Counted from the first letter of the stretch, positions 8,668-17,990 are shown. The stretch: DNA of 64,000 nucleotides from Thalassovita autumnalis (GCF_001458255.1 NZ_CYSB01000039.1:124001-188000), one strand, 5' to 3'. Program-made: numbers and translations. The notes: a model not told the origin generated them from the sequence alone.

Positions 8668-9042
8668 ATGAGCGAGAAAAAGAAACAAAAGAAACCCTCG
8701 CGCCAGCAGGTCTATACCCTGCTGGTGCAGGTTGGTCGCAAAGACGGTGACGGTCTGCCCGAAGGCGCAACCGGCGGCGCGCTGATGATCTATGCAAGCG
8801 GCATTGATGAAGCCGAGGCTGTGCGCGAAACCGTTGCGATCCTGAAGCAGGCCGATCTGGCACCTCTGGATGTCACCGGCTACGGCACGCTGGATGAGCG
8901 ACTTGAACAGGGTCACGACATCAACGCCGAGGAGCGTGAGCTGATGGCCCGCGCGCTGGAAGAGAACTCGGTCATTGTGGCGCAGATGACGCCGTTCTTT
9001 GACGGCGAAGATCTGAATGATGTGGAGGGGCCGGTTCAGTAA
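8668..9042 (+). CDS. Small hypothetical protein
   Basis: I do not recognise the family. The protein has 124 residues, a Lys-rich start (MSEKKKQKKPSRQQ) and then a soluble alpha/beta-like region (VYTLLVQVGRKDGDG; GGALMIYASGIDEAEAVRETVAILKQADLAPLDVTGYGTLDER). There is no signal peptide or membrane segment. Alternating strand-helix patterns could indicate a small ferredoxin-like fold, but that is only an impression. It is followed at once by a terminator whose stem contains its stop codon, so it ends a transcription unit. Confidence 0.65.
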   Translation: MSEKKKQKKPSRQQVYTLLVQVGRKDGDGLPEGATGGALMIYASGIDEAEAVRETVAILKQADLAPLDVTGYGTLDERLEQGHDINAEERELMARALEENSVIVAQMTPFFDGEDLNDVEGPVQ

Positions 9043-9053
9043 CCGGCTCTTTT
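9030..9053 (+). terminator. Terminator containing a stop codon
   Basis: GCCGGTT (9030-9036) pairs with AACCGGC (9041-9047) across a CAGT loop, then TCTTTT. The TAA stop of the preceding gene (9040-9042) lies at the loop and 3' arm. Confidence 0.8.
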
Positions 9054-9062
9054 GCGAGGTAC

Positions 9063-10154
9063 CTAGGCCGCGCGCAGCTCGGCCAGGGTGATGGCCTCGA
9101 AGTGATCCAACAACGGATAGGCCGGGGCCACATGTTCCGGCAGACGTGCCCGTTCCGCATCCGCCAGAAGTGAGGCCTGCATCACCGCTGCATTGCGCCG
9201 CCCCCGCCCTAGGAACAACGTCTCCAACGTGGTGCCCGCCGCGATGCAGGGTTCATTGCCCGGCAGCAGGAACTGGTGGTAGCGGATGGTATTGCCGGCC
9301 TCTTGCCGGATCGCAGAAACGCCATTGATCAAATGCGTTGCCGGGATGCGCACATAGGCTTTGCCAAACAGATATTCCACCGCCGACCCGCCAGAGCGCA
9401 AACGTTGTTCCGCCCCGACCACCAGATTGCGCTGCAGCCCAAAATAAGGCGCACGCAGGCAAACAGGCGTGAAACTGCCAAAGGCTGGCACTTCACGTGA
9501 AACCACCTGCAACACCGGCACCAGTCCATGGTGGGGGGTCCGCAACAGATCGCCGCGCCGGATCTTATGTGCTGGGCGATAACCCTGATCCGTCAGGATT
9601 GGTACCTGCGCTGCAATGCTGGGCATGGGGCCGATCGGCTCCACCTCGGTAGAGACGGCAAAAAACAGCACCGCCCGGTCCATCTGGCGCTGCATCGGGT
9701 CCAGCGTCATCACCCTAAGATCAGACAGCAGCAGCGGCTTGGGGTCTTGCAACTCTTTCAGGAACACCTTGCCGCTGCGCACCTGCTCAATCGCCAGCCG
9801 GCCCCAGCGTGCGGGGGCGTCCCAGCTATAGGTGACACGCAGCTCTTCGGCCTGGGTCACTGCATCATGTTCCAGCACGGTGTGAAACACCTCACGGCCC
9901 TGGGTGATGACCAGCGCGATGCCGCCTGTGGGCAGCTCCTGGATGGACAGCGAGCTGACCCAGGGGTGATCGCGGCGATACCCCAGCAGCTTGCGCGGTC
10001 GCCCATCACCGGGCAGGCGCATTTCAAACAGGATCGATCCGCGCGTCAGCAGGCTGTTGGGCGTCACCTCCAGCGGCGCAGCGGGGCGCGCGGTGCCAAT
10101 GCCGCCCGGGTCAAAGACCTGCCTGTGCTGATCTGACAGCGCGATCCAAGCCAC
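9063..10154 (-). CDS. Hint-like protein with lost catalytic residues
   Basis: A 363-residue protein. The C-terminal half follows the Hint_2 plan of its neighbours (LTDQGYRPAHKIRRGDLL; YVRIPATHLINGVSAIRQ; IRYHQFLLPGNEPCIAAG). However, the position of the nucleophilic cysteine (VPCFxxGTxIxT in the other copies) reads AAQVPILTDQG, and the conserved SPQHRVLL block reads GAEQRLRSG, so both Cys and His are gone. Self-processing is therefore unlikely. The N-terminal 180 residues resemble a beta-rich lectin-like domain (SILFEMRLPGDGRPRKLLGYRRDHPW) that I cannot name. It begins 2 nt after the stop of the upstream Hint gene, so the two are co-transcribed and probably translationally coupled. Confidence 0.75.
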   Translation of the reverse strand: MAWIALSDQHRQVFDPGGIGTARPAAPLEVTPNSLLTRGSILFEMRLPGDGRPRKLLGYRRDHPWVSSLSIQELPTGGIALVITQGREVFHTVLEHDAVTQAEELRVTYSWDAPARWGRLAIEQVRSGKVFLKELQDPKPLLLSDLRVMTLDPMQRQMDRAVLFFAVSTEVEPIGPMPSIAAQVPILTDQGYRPAHKIRRGDLLRTPHHGLVPVLQVVSREVPAFGSFTPVCLRAPYFGLQRNLVVGAEQRLRSGGSAVEYLFGKAYVRIPATHLINGVSAIRQEAGNTIRYHQFLLPGNEPCIAAGTTLETLFLGRGRRNAAVMQASLLADAERARLPEHVAPAYPLLDHFEAITLAELRAA

Positions 10155-10156
10155 GG

Positions 10157-11755
10157 TTAAGCCACCTCATCTTTGGGGGCAGATGTGGCAGGTGCGCTGA
10201 GCAGGCTGGCCTCATACTGGCGTAGCGTCTGGCGGGCGGCAGGGCCATAGCCCGCCCCGGTCTCAGGGTCCAGTTCCGGAAACAGCGTGCAGATCTCAGT
10301 CATCACATCCTGTTCCAAAGCATGCACGATCTGCGGACCGGGCAGGAAGCTTTCAGTTTCCAGACCTTCGGACCAGAGTATCTGGTGGCGGTCAAACAGC
10401 AGATGCACATAGGTCACCTCACCGCCTTCGACCTGACGCACGTTTTTGCCATCCACCAGCTCTTTGGCGGCAACCAGCACTTCGGCCTCCGCAAACAGCA
10501 GTTCACTCATCGGGTCGCGCACCAGAACACGGTGCAGCGGCGACACCCAGAGGTCACCATGTTCGCCAAAGGTGCCGCGACGGATGTGGATCGGGGCAAA
10601 GCTGCCCGCAGCCGCAACCGTCCGTGACCCGATCCAGCGCAGCGGTTGGGCACCATCATCTTTGGTCAGCACCAGATTGCCCACCTGCAGATGTTCCACT
10701 GCAACCTCGCCCTCGGGCGTTTTCACTTTGGTGCCTTCAACAAAACAGGGCACCTGATTGACCGTCACAAAGGCCGAGTCGCTGATGCCAGCGCCGTTTT
10801 CCGCGGTGTAGGAGAAGATGACGCTTTCCAGATCACCATCCGCCAGAACGGTCAGGGTGCCATCGGCATTGACCTGCAGCTGCTGACCGGTCGTCAGGGT
10901 GATAACCGATCCTGCGGAAACAGCCTGACCGTTGATATGGGTCAGCGTCAGCGTGCTGCTGCCGTCGCCATCATTGCCCAGCACGTCGATGGTTTTGGAA
11001 AAGCCCGGCGCAACATCCACCGCATCATCCTGCGCAATGAAGGCGGTCTGGGCACTGTCCCCGGCAATCAACAGGGTCGAGTCGTAGCTTGAATCGGTCA
11101 CATCCGCGATCCCGATCCGCAGCGTGTTCACCTCACCGACATTGACGTTCATCTTCAGCGTCATGGTGGCGGTGAAACCGTCCATCTCGGTGTTGTATTC
11201 ATCATTGAGGTTCGAGATGAACAGCGACTCATTGTTGCCGCCGTTGATATTCAGCGGATCGATATCACCATCGCCCACCGCCAGATCCACCTGCTGGCCA
11301 TTCACCCAGACGCCGATGAAATCCTGATACAGGCTGTTGACGTATTCGGGGTATTCTTCCGAGGCAAAGACAAACTGCAGCGTCAGCGTATCGCCGTCAG
11401 GGATAAACTCCACTTCCATGAAGGACGCATCATAGGTTCTGGTGCCCGCCGCCGCATTGAAGGCCGCATTGTTGTTCACCCCGCTGGTGTTGGTCGAGGT
11501 GCTGTTGGAAGTGTTCGTGTTGCTGGAGCCGCTGCTTTTGGTGAAGTTGCTGGTGCGCCCCGTCAACAGAATCACGCCAGTGTCGCCCGGTGTCACACCT
11601 TCGGAAATCGAATCCCCATTGGAATAGGTGCCCGAAGACCGCCGATCCCCATAGTAATCGGCATCCACCACCGTGACCCCAGCGCCGAACATCTCTTCGG
11701 CCATCTGAATCGCGCTGGCGTTATTGTTGATCGGCAGTTCATTTGCGATCGCCAT
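10157..11755 (-). CDS. Choice-of-anchor L / Hint-domain secreted protein (copy B)
   Basis: Paralogue of the gene at 5978-7546, with 532 residues from the ATG at 11755. That start is chosen because MAIANELPINNNASAIQMAEEMFGAG aligns with the start of copy A and is preceded by GGTGGGGTGAG; an in-frame start 18 codons upstream has no such support. Domain order: choice-of-anchor L (SSEEYPEYV equivalent ASEEYPEYVNSLYQD; GVWVNGQQ; DEYNTEMDGFT), a cadherin-like segment, then Hint with intact cysteine (VPCFVEGTKVKTPEGEV), VSPLHRVLV and HLLFDRHQI. A Ser/Thr/Asn-rich linker (about residues 68-90) is specific to this copy. Expected to be secreted and perhaps self-cleaving. Confidence 0.85.
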   Translation of the reverse strand: MAIANELPINNNASAIQMAEEMFGAGVTVVDADYYGDRRSSGTYSNGDSISEGVTPGDTGVILLTGRTSNFTKSSGSSNTNTSNSTSTNTSGVNNNAAFNAAAGTRTYDASFMEVEFIPDGDTLTLQFVFASEEYPEYVNSLYQDFIGVWVNGQQVDLAVGDGDIDPLNINGGNNESLFISNLNDEYNTEMDGFTATMTLKMNVNVGEVNTLRIGIADVTDSSYDSTLLIAGDSAQTAFIAQDDAVDVAPGFSKTIDVLGNDGDGSSTLTLTHINGQAVSAGSVITLTTGQQLQVNADGTLTVLADGDLESVIFSYTAENGAGISDSAFVTVNQVPCFVEGTKVKTPEGEVAVEHLQVGNLVLTKDDGAQPLRWIGSRTVAAAGSFAPIHIRRGTFGEHGDLWVSPLHRVLVRDPMSELLFAEAEVLVAAKELVDGKNVRQVEGGEVTYVHLLFDRHQILWSEGLETESFLPGPQIVHALEQDVMTEICTLFPELDPETGAGYGPAARQTLRQYEASLLSAPATSAPKDEVA

Positions 11756-12058
11756 ATGCTCACCCCACCCACTCTCATGGGCAGCACGCAGCCAGAGCAG
11801 CCCAGACATCAGATCTGGGGCAATCAGTCAAATTTCTGCTCACCTGGGCCTTTTGGCCTCTATGGTTCTTGCGTCCTGCCTCGGGACATTTTTTGCCTTT
11901 ATACACGGATCAACCCGCTGAAGTAAGGGCCTCTTTCCATCTAACAGGCAAGTGTTGCATACGCCCCCTGGCGATCAATTGATCCGTGATACCGGTGCAG
12001 GCAATTGCCCTTGCCGCCCAGACGCGCTAGCCCTTGGCCAAGCCTAAGGAGCCCTCTG
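11756..12058. other. Intergenic region before dapE
   Basis: About 300 bp between divergent genes. It holds a perfect 12-bp palindrome GATCAATTGATC (11973-11984) and promoter-like AT-rich stretches near 11880-11920. I see no gene here. Confidence 0.4.
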
Positions 12059-13219
12059 ATGTCGCAAACCCATCCCTCGCCCATCTGTCCCGTCGATCTT
12101 TCGGCCAAACTGATCCAGTGCCCTTCTGTCACCCCGGTGGAAGGTGGCGCGCTGGTCCTGCTTGAGGATCTGCTGAGCGACGCCGGTTTCACCTGCACCC
12201 GGGTGGATCGTGAGGGCATTCCCAACCTCTATGCCCGCTGGGGCGGCAAGGGTCATGCCAAGACCTTTGGCTTTAACGGCCACACAGATGTGGTGCCGGT
12301 CGGGGATGAGGCCGCCTGGACCAAACCGCCCTTCTGCGGTGAAGTTGAGGATGGCATCCTGTGGGGCCGTGGGGCGACGGATATGAAAACAGGTGTTGCC
12401 GCCTTTGCCGCTGCGGCCGTGGATTTCGTGCGCGACAAGGCGCCAGACGGATCGGTCGTGCTGACCATCACCGGGGATGAGGAAGGTGACGGCGATTTCG
12501 GCACCGTTGCGCTGCTGGATTGGATGGATGAAAACGACGAAGCGATGAGCGTCTGCCTAGTGGGTGAGCCGACCTGCCCCAACCATATGGGCGAGATGAT
12601 GAAAATCGGCCGCCGTGGGTCAATGTCGGCCTGGTTCACCTTCACCGGCAAACAGGGGCACGCCGCCTATCCGCATCGCGCCAACAACCCGCTGCCCGCG
12701 ATGGCCCGGCTGATGGACCAGCTGGCCAGCCATGAGTTGGATCAGGGCACCGATCATTTTGATCCCTCCACCCTGGCCATCGTCACCATGGACACCGGCA
12801 ACCCGGCCAACAATGTGATCCCTGCCAAATGTACCGGCGCGGTGAACATCCGCTTCAATGACACCCACACCGGGCAATCGCTCAGCGACTGGCTGCAGAC
12901 CGAAGCCAACAAAGTCACCGCCGAAACCGGGGTGGAGATCGACATGACGATCAAAATCTCCGGCGAAAGCTTCATCACCCCGCCCGGCCCGCTGTCCGAT
13001 CTGGTGGCCAAAGCGGTGGAGGCGGAAACCGGTGTGTCGCCTGACCTCAGCACCACCGGCGGCACCTCGGATGCACGGTTTGTCAAAGCCCATTGCCCGG
13101 TGGTGGAGTTTGGTCTGGTGGGCAAGACCATGCATCAGGTCGATGAACGGATCGAGGTGGAGCAGATCCACCAGCTGAAAGCCATCTACAGCCGCATTCT
13201 GGCGGATTACTTTGCATGA
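12059..13219 (+). CDS. dapE: Succinyl-diaminopimelate desuccinylase DapE
   Basis: Zinc-dependent M20 hydrolase releasing LL-diaminopimelate and succinate in lysine synthesis. The protein is 386 residues from the ATG at 12059, chosen for AAGGA upstream and the family-like opening ([17 protein letters not shown]); an in-frame ATG at 12005 is probably unused. Metal-ligand motifs are visible: [38 protein letters not shown] and the C-terminal DERIEVEQI. The middle dimerisation domain contains [27 protein letters not shown]. It overlaps the next gene by 4 nt, so dapE, the GNAT gene and the DUF2064 gene form an operon. Confidence 0.96.
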   Translation: MSQTHPSPICPVDLSAKLIQCPSVTPVEGGALVLLEDLLSDAGFTCTRVDREGIPNLYARWGGKGHAKTFGFNGHTDVVPVGDEAAWTKPPFCGEVEDGILWGRGATDMKTGVAAFAAAAVDFVRDKAPDGSVVLTITGDEEGDGDFGTVALLDWMDENDEAMSVCLVGEPTCPNHMGEMMKIGRRGSMSAWFTFTGKQGHAAYPHRANNPLPAMARLMDQLASHELDQGTDHFDPSTLAIVTMDTGNPANNVIPAKCTGAVNIRFNDTHTGQSLSDWLQTEANKVTAETGVEIDMTIKISGESFITPPGPLSDLVAKAVEAETGVSPDLSTTGGTSDARFVKAHCPVVEFGLVGKTMHQVDERIEVEQIHQLKAIYSRILADYFA

Positions 13220-13641
13220 CCTGGCAGATTGCCCAGACCGATGACCTGACCACCTGTTTCGCCCTGCGCCATGAGGTGTTTGTGCTGGAACAGGACGTCC
13301 CAGTTGCCGAAGAGCAGGACGCGCTGGACGCCACAGCCACCCATGTGCTGGCCACAGAGGGGGACACACCACTGGGCACCGCGCGCATCGTCTTCACCGA
13401 GGGAACCGCCAAAGTGGGCCGTGTCTGCGTGGTGCAAACCGCCCGCGGCACCGGGCTTGGCGCGGCGCTCATCAAGGCTTGCATCGCAATTGCCGGTGAC
13501 ACCCCAGGCATCCAGCAGGTCAAACTGGGCGCGCAGCTGCACGCATTGGGCTTCTATGAAAAGCTGGGGTTCACCGCCTACGGCCCGGTCTATGATGATG
13601 CCGGCATCGATCACCGCGATATGAAGCTGGAACTGTCATGA
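13216..13641 (+). CDS. GNAT-family N-acetyltransferase
   Basis: A 141-residue single-domain acetyltransferase resembling the ElaA-type subgroup ([22 protein letters not shown] near the N-terminus). The acetyl-CoA-binding motif A appears as [20 protein letters not shown], followed by the [29 protein letters not shown] signature. Its ATG overlaps the dapE stop (ATGA) and its own stop overlaps the next start, so all three are translationally coupled. The acceptor is unknown; proximity to dapE does not prove a role in lysine synthesis. Confidence 0.88.
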   Translation: MTWQIAQTDDLTTCFALRHEVFVLEQDVPVAEEQDALDATATHVLATEGDTPLGTARIVFTEGTAKVGRVCVVQTARGTGLGAALIKACIAIAGDTPGIQQVKLGAQLHALGFYEKLGFTAYGPVYDDAGIDHRDMKLELS

Positions 13642-14243
13642 TCTCACAACGCCGGCCGCATCTGGTGGTCATGGTGAAGGAACCCCGCCCCGGGCGCGTC
13701 AAAACCCGTTTAGGTCGCGATCTGGGCATGACCACTGCTGCATGGTGGTTTCGCCATCAGGTGCAGGCCCTGCTGCGCCGGATCGAAGATCCCCGCTGGG
13801 ACACGGTACCGGCCGTCGCCCCGGATGTGGAAGGCATGATGAGCCGCGTCTGGCCCGCGCATCTGCCGCGCATCCCGCAGGGACGTGGAGATCTGGGGGA
13901 CCGGATGGGCCGCGTGTTTCTGACCGCACCACCCGGCCCGGTCTGCATCATCGGCGCCGATATCCCCGGCATCACCCGCGCCCATATCGCCCGCGCCTTT
14001 ACCGCACTTGGCGATCATGACGCCTGTTTCGGCCCCGCGCCGGACGGTGGATACTGGTTGGTGGGCCTGAAACAGGCCACCCGCCCACCGCGCAGCCTGT
14101 TCCAGAAGGTACGCTGGTCGAGTGAACACGCATTGTCCGACACAATGGCCAGTCTACCCGGCAAACGCATCGCACTGGTGGATACACTCGATGATGTGGA
14201 CACGCTGGCGGATTTGAAAGCGCTGAAAAATTGCACCCACTAA
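13638..14243 (+). CDS. DUF2064 / TIGR04282-type glycosyltransferase-like protein
   Basis: A 201-residue protein of the DUF2064 family, annotated in some genomes as arsenosugar-biosynthesis glycosyltransferase. It has a nucleotide-diphospho-sugar transferase fold: MVKEPRPGRVKTRLGRDLG near the N-terminus, GDLGDRMGRVF, the acidic metal motif IIGADIPGI and DACFGPAPDGGYWLVGL. It overlaps the GNAT gene by 4 nt. No arsenic methylation gene lies nearby, so the arsenosugar role is not supported here. Confidence 0.85.
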   Translation: MISQRRPHLVVMVKEPRPGRVKTRLGRDLGMTTAAWWFRHQVQALLRRIEDPRWDTVPAVAPDVEGMMSRVWPAHLPRIPQGRGDLGDRMGRVFLTAPPGPVCIIGADIPGITRAHIARAFTALGDHDACFGPAPDGGYWLVGLKQATRPPRSLFQKVRWSSEHALSDTMASLPGKRIALVDTLDDVDTLADLKALKNCTH

Positions 14244-14258
14244 AAACGCCTAAGCCTA

Positions 14259-14334
14259 GCGCCGTTCCGAGGGGAGGTGCGAACGCGCCGCCCCGTGGGG
14301 GCGGAACGGCGCGGCCCAACAGTTCCTGTTGGGC
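14259..14334. repeat. Cluster of palindromes (REP-like) after the dapE operon
   Basis: GCGCCGTTCCG (14259-14269) is perfectly inverted at 14302-14312, enclosing a CCGCCCC/GGGGCGG hairpin. Immediately after it GCCCAACAG (14314-14322) pairs with CTGTTGGGC (14326-14334). There is no T-tract. It shares AGCCTAGCGC and GGGGAGG with the element at 2583-2608, which suggests a dispersed repeat rather than a simple terminator. Confidence 0.5.
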
Positions 14335-14431
14335 GGAACATACTTCGCTGGCATTCCATCTCGCCAAACCCACTCCTCCCCAAAACGCATAATCGCGTGA
14401 CGCCCCTGCCCTGCCGTGCTACCTGCGCCTT

Positions 14432-16696
14432 ATGAGCAAGCTGCCAACAAAGCCTGAGATCCTTGAATGGATTTCGGACAACCCGACCCTCACCTCGAAA
14501 CGTGACATCGCCAAAGCCTTTGGCATCAAAGGTGCTGCGCGGATCGACCTCAAGCGCATGCTGAAAGAGCTGGAGGCCGAGGGCCATCTGGAAAAGCGCA
14601 AGAAAACCTTCCGCGATCCAGACAAGCTGCCACCGGTTTCGGTCATTCAGATCACCGAGGCGGACAGCGATGGCGATCTTTACGCCCGCCCCATGGAATG
14701 GCAGGGCGAGGGGGCAGAGCCGAAGATCCTGATGGTATTGCGGGCCTCGGACCCGGCGCTTGGGGCGGGGGACCGCATCCTTGGCCGACTGAGTGAGGTC
14801 AAAGGTGAGGCGCATCAATATGAGGCCAAGCTGATCCGCCGCATCGGCACCAACCCGCATCGGGTGTTGGGTGTCTTCCGCAAATCCGCCGAAGGCGGCC
14901 GCATCCTGCCCATCGACAAGGGCGACCAAAAAGAATGGCTGGTCCCTGCCGGTGCCACACATGGCGCCAAAGAAGGTGAGTTGGTCGAAGCCGAACAGGC
15001 CGGTCCCAAGGGCCGCATGGGCCTGCCGCGCGCCCGCATAGTCAGCCGGTTGGGCGACCCCAGCGCACCCAAGGCCGTGTCGCTGATCGCGATCCATCAG
15101 CACGGGATCCCTGATGATTTCCCCGATGCGGTGATTGCCGAAGCCGATGGCAAGAAACCCGCCGTCCTGACCGGACGCGAAGACATGCGGGACATGCCGC
15201 TGGTCACCATTGATCCCGCCGATGCGCGCGATCACGATGATGCCTGCTGGGCCCACGCCGATGACGATCCCAAGAACAAGGGCGGTTATGTCATCTGGGT
15301 CGCCATTGCGGACGTTGCCCATTACGTCACCCCCGGCTCAGCGCTCGATCGCGAAGCGCGCAAGCGCGGCAACTCCAGCTATTTCCCCGACCGCGTTGTG
15401 CCGATGCTGCCGGACCGCCTGTCAGGTGATCTGTGTTCGCTGCACGAAGGCGTGCCGCGCGCCTGTCTGGCTGTGCGGATGCAGATCGACGCCAGCGGTG
15501 AAAAGATCGGCCACCGCTTTGTGCGGGGCTTGATGCGCTCGGTCGCGTCGCTGAACTATCAGGAGGTGCAGCGCGCCCGGGATGGGGACGTGAATGAGAA
15601 ATGCGCACCCTTGATGGATCAGGTCATTCATCCGCTTTACGAGGCGTATGATCTGCTGGTCAAAGCCCGCGCACGCCGCCAGCCGCTGGATCTGGACCTG
15701 CCCGAACGCAAGGTGGTTCTGTCCGATGCGGGTGAGGTGCTTAGCGTCAATTTCCGCGACCGTTTGGACGCCCACAAGCTGATTGAGGAATTCATGATCC
15801 TCGCCAATGTGGCGGCGGCAGAAACCCTGACGGCAAAGAAATCACCACTGCTGTTCCGGGTGCATGAAGAACCCAGCGTCGAAAAGCTGGACGCCCTGCG
15901 CGAAACGGCTGAGACCTCGGGCCTGACGCTGGCCAAGGGGCAGGTGTTGCAGACCGCGCACCTGAACCGCCTGCTGGCAGCAGCCAAAGACACCGACTTT
16001 GCCGAGCTGATCAATATGGCAACGCTGCGGTCGATGACGCAGGCCTATTACAGCCCGTCGAACTTTGGCCACTTCGGGCTGGCACTGCGCAGCTATGCGC
16101 ATTTCACCTCGCCCATCCGCCGCTACTCGGATTTGATCGTGCACCGCGCACTGGTCTCGTCACACGGCTGGGGGGACGATGGGCTGACAGCGGCAGACAG
16201 CGAAGATCTGGAGCAAACCGCCAATCACATCAGCGAAACCGAACGCCGCTCCATGATGGCGGAGCGCGACACCACAGATCGCTATCTGGCGGCCTTCCTG
16301 TCTGAACGGGTGGGCAATGAGTTTGCAGGCCGGATCAGTGGAATCGCCAAATACGGCGCCTTTGTCCGGCTGGATGACACCGGCGCGGATGGTCTGATCC
16401 CGGTCCGTTCGCTAGGCAGTGAATTCTTCCACTTCGATCGCGAGAGCGGCACGCTGATGGGGGTCGACAGCGGCTTTACCCTGTCGCTGGGCCAGAAGGT
16501 CACCGTGAAACTGACGGAAACCGCGCCGATCTCAGGCTCCGTCGCGCTGGAACTGGTCTCGGTCGAGGGCGAAGAGGTGCCGCGTTCAGGCCGCGGCGGG
16601 GGCCATCGCAAAGGCCGCCCCGGCAAGCGTCAGATGAACCGCGCCAAGAAGAAATCCGCCAAGGTTCAGCGCAAGGTCAAACGCACGCGACGCTAG
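14432..16696 (+). CDS. rnr: Ribonuclease R
   Basis: Processive 3'-5' exoribonuclease that degrades structured RNA. The 754-residue protein has a winged-helix N-terminus (about 1-65), cold-shock domains, the RNB catalytic domain with its acidic cluster DPADARDHDDACW (near residue 264), and the later signature ALRSYAHFTSPIRRYSDLIVHR. A C-terminal S1 domain follows (about 630-715: GRISGIAKYGAFVRLDDTGADGLIPV), then a very basic tail rich in Lys and Arg. The stop overlaps that of the convergent DUF1801 gene by a shared CTAG. Confidence 0.96.
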   Translation: MSKLPTKPEILEWISDNPTLTSKRDIAKAFGIKGAARIDLKRMLKELEAEGHLEKRKKTFRDPDKLPPVSVIQITEADSDGDLYARPMEWQGEGAEPKILMVLRASDPALGAGDRILGRLSEVKGEAHQYEAKLIRRIGTNPHRVLGVFRKSAEGGRILPIDKGDQKEWLVPAGATHGAKEGELVEAEQAGPKGRMGLPRARIVSRLGDPSAPKAVSLIAIHQHGIPDDFPDAVIAEADGKKPAVLTGREDMRDMPLVTIDPADARDHDDACWAHADDDPKNKGGYVIWVAIADVAHYVTPGSALDREARKRGNSSYFPDRVVPMLPDRLSGDLCSLHEGVPRACLAVRMQIDASGEKIGHRFVRGLMRSVASLNYQEVQRARDGDVNEKCAPLMDQVIHPLYEAYDLLVKARARRQPLDLDLPERKVVLSDAGEVLSVNFRDRLDAHKLIEEFMILANVAAAETLTAKKSPLLFRVHEEPSVEKLDALRETAETSGLTLAKGQVLQTAHLNRLLAAAKDTDFAELINMATLRSMTQAYYSPSNFGHFGLALRSYAHFTSPIRRYSDLIVHRALVSSHGWGDDGLTAADSEDLEQTANHISETERRSMMAERDTTDRYLAAFLSERVGNEFAGRISGIAKYGAFVRLDDTGADGLIPVRSLGSEFFHFDRESGTLMGVDSGFTLSLGQKVTVKLTETAPISGSVALELVSVEGEEVPRSGRGGGHRKGRPGKRQMNRAKKKSAKVQRKVKRTRR

Positions 16697-17112
16697 CCCT
16701 GCGGCAGGTGATAGGTCAGCGCGTGACGGATCAACACACCGTGGCGCGCTGGCGTGATCTGTTCCGCGCGTTGAAACAGCACGGCGCGGTTGCCCTCAAT
16801 CTGGTCCTGCCCCGGAAAGGCCTCAGCAAAATCGCGGATGATGCTGGTCTGACAATGAGCATAAAGGGCAAAACCGCCTGTTTTGGGCACCCCCAGTCGC
16901 AGGGTCGAGCCTGCCTTGGTTTTGGGCGTCAGATAGGCGGGCTGTCCCCATTTCAGGCATTCCTCAACCGGGCCGACCCGAGGCAACTCTGCCGCGATGG
17001 TCAGGATCAGATGGCGCAATTCCATCAGCCCTGCACGCGCGTCCGGTTCAAACGCCTGAAAAGCTGCAGCAACCGCAGGATCGGCAAAGGGGTGATCTGT
17101 CACAACATCCAT
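16693..17112 (-). CDS. DUF1801-family protein
   Basis: A 139-residue soluble protein with a YdhG-like/DUF1801 fold. Typical residues include ELRHLILTIAAELPRVGPVEECLKWGQPAYLT and the later GGFALYAHCQTSIIRDFAEAFP. Biochemical function is not established for the family. The gene stands alone, convergent with rnr, with the two stops sharing four bases, and its ribosome-binding site is weak. Confidence 0.85.
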   Translation of the reverse strand: MDVVTDHPFADPAVAAAFQAFEPDARAGLMELRHLILTIAAELPRVGPVEECLKWGQPAYLTPKTKAGSTLRLGVPKTGGFALYAHCQTSIIRDFAEAFPGQDQIEGNRAVLFQRAEQITPARHGVLIRHALTYHLPQG

Positions 17113-17129
17113 GCCCCGACCCTAAGGCG

Positions 17130-17990
17130 CTAGCGCGCGCCGGGCAATTGTTGGGCCAGCACCTCACGCAGGACCACGGCCACCTGATCCCGGCGGGGAT
17201 CGCGCCCATGCAGCCCCAACGCCAGGGTCGGCAGCGGATAGGCCCGCATCAGCGCACGGTTGATTCGCACCCCCGGCCCCAAGCTAGAGGCCCCCAAAAC
17301 CGTCACCCCCAGGCCAGAGGCCACCGCGCTGCGGACATAGGCCACACTGCCTGCCGTCAACACATCCCGCGCCCGCCCCCGCGCTGGCCCCAAGGCCGCC
17401 TCAGCCGCAGTGCGATAAATGCAGGGCCCCTGCATTAGGCACAGGGACAGCGGATCCTCCGGGCTTTGCGCCGGCGCCTCTTCACCCTCAATCCAGACCA
17501 TCGGATCCTGTCCAACCGGCAGGGATCCGTCAGCCTCAGGATCATGCAGAGCCAGCGCCAGATCGATCTGGCCATCCTTCAACGCCTGCATCAACCCGCT
17601 GCTGAGGCCAACGCGGAACGACAGCTCAGCCCCCGGCAAATGCCGTTCCATCGCCTGTAACAACTCGGGCATCCGATGTGGGGCAAGGTATTCCACCACC
17701 CCGATCCGCAGCGCCCCGGACACCACCGGCGCCCGCATATCCGCCATCAGCCGCTCACTTGCCTGCAACATCTGCTGCGCTTTCGGCATCAGGCGACGCC
17801 CGGCCTCAGTCAGTTGCACATCGCGGCTGTTGCGGGACAGCAGGCTCTGGCCCAGGGCTTCTTCCAACTTACGGATCCGTACCGAGATCGCCGATTGTGA
17901 GCGGCCCAGGCGGGTGCCGGCCTCCGTAAAATTCTGCACATCAGCCACGGTGGTGAAACACCGCAAAAGGTCGAGATCAATATCCTGCAT
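17130..17990 (-). CDS. LysR-family transcriptional regulator
   Basis: A 286-residue LysR regulator. The helix-turn-helix lies in residues 2-60 (MQDIDLDLLRCFTTVADVQNFTEAGTRLGRSQSAISVRIRKLEEALGQSLL), shown here as family-typical in order: first helix, TEAG turn, RSQSAIS recognition helix. The effector domain follows from about residue 90. The start at 17990 is chosen because the motif begins there; the upstream in-frame extension is Cys-rich and not LysR-like. It is transcribed away from the quinone-reductase-like gene at 18085, which it probably controls. Confidence 0.9.
   Translation of the reverse strand: MQDIDLDLLRCFTTVADVQNFTEAGTRLGRSQSAISVRIRKLEEALGQSLLSRNSRDVQLTEAGRRLMPKAQQMLQASERLMADMRAPVVSGALRIGVVEYLAPHRMPELLQAMERHLPGAELSFRVGLSSGLMQALKDGQIDLALALHDPEADGSLPVGQDPMVWIEGEEAPAQSPEDPLSLCLMQGPCIYRTAAEAALGPARGRARDVLTAGSVAYVRSAVASGLGVTVLGASSLGPGVRINRALMRAYPLPTLALGLHGRDPRRDQVAVVLREVLAQQLPGAR

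Noticed and set aside
13638-14243. Arsenosugar biosynthesis role
   Set aside because: The family name suggests it, but no arsenic methyltransferase or radical-SAM partner gene is nearby.
14240-15322. 360-codon minus-strand open frame opposite rnr
   Set aside because: Shadow of the high-GC RNase R gene, with no recognisable domain.
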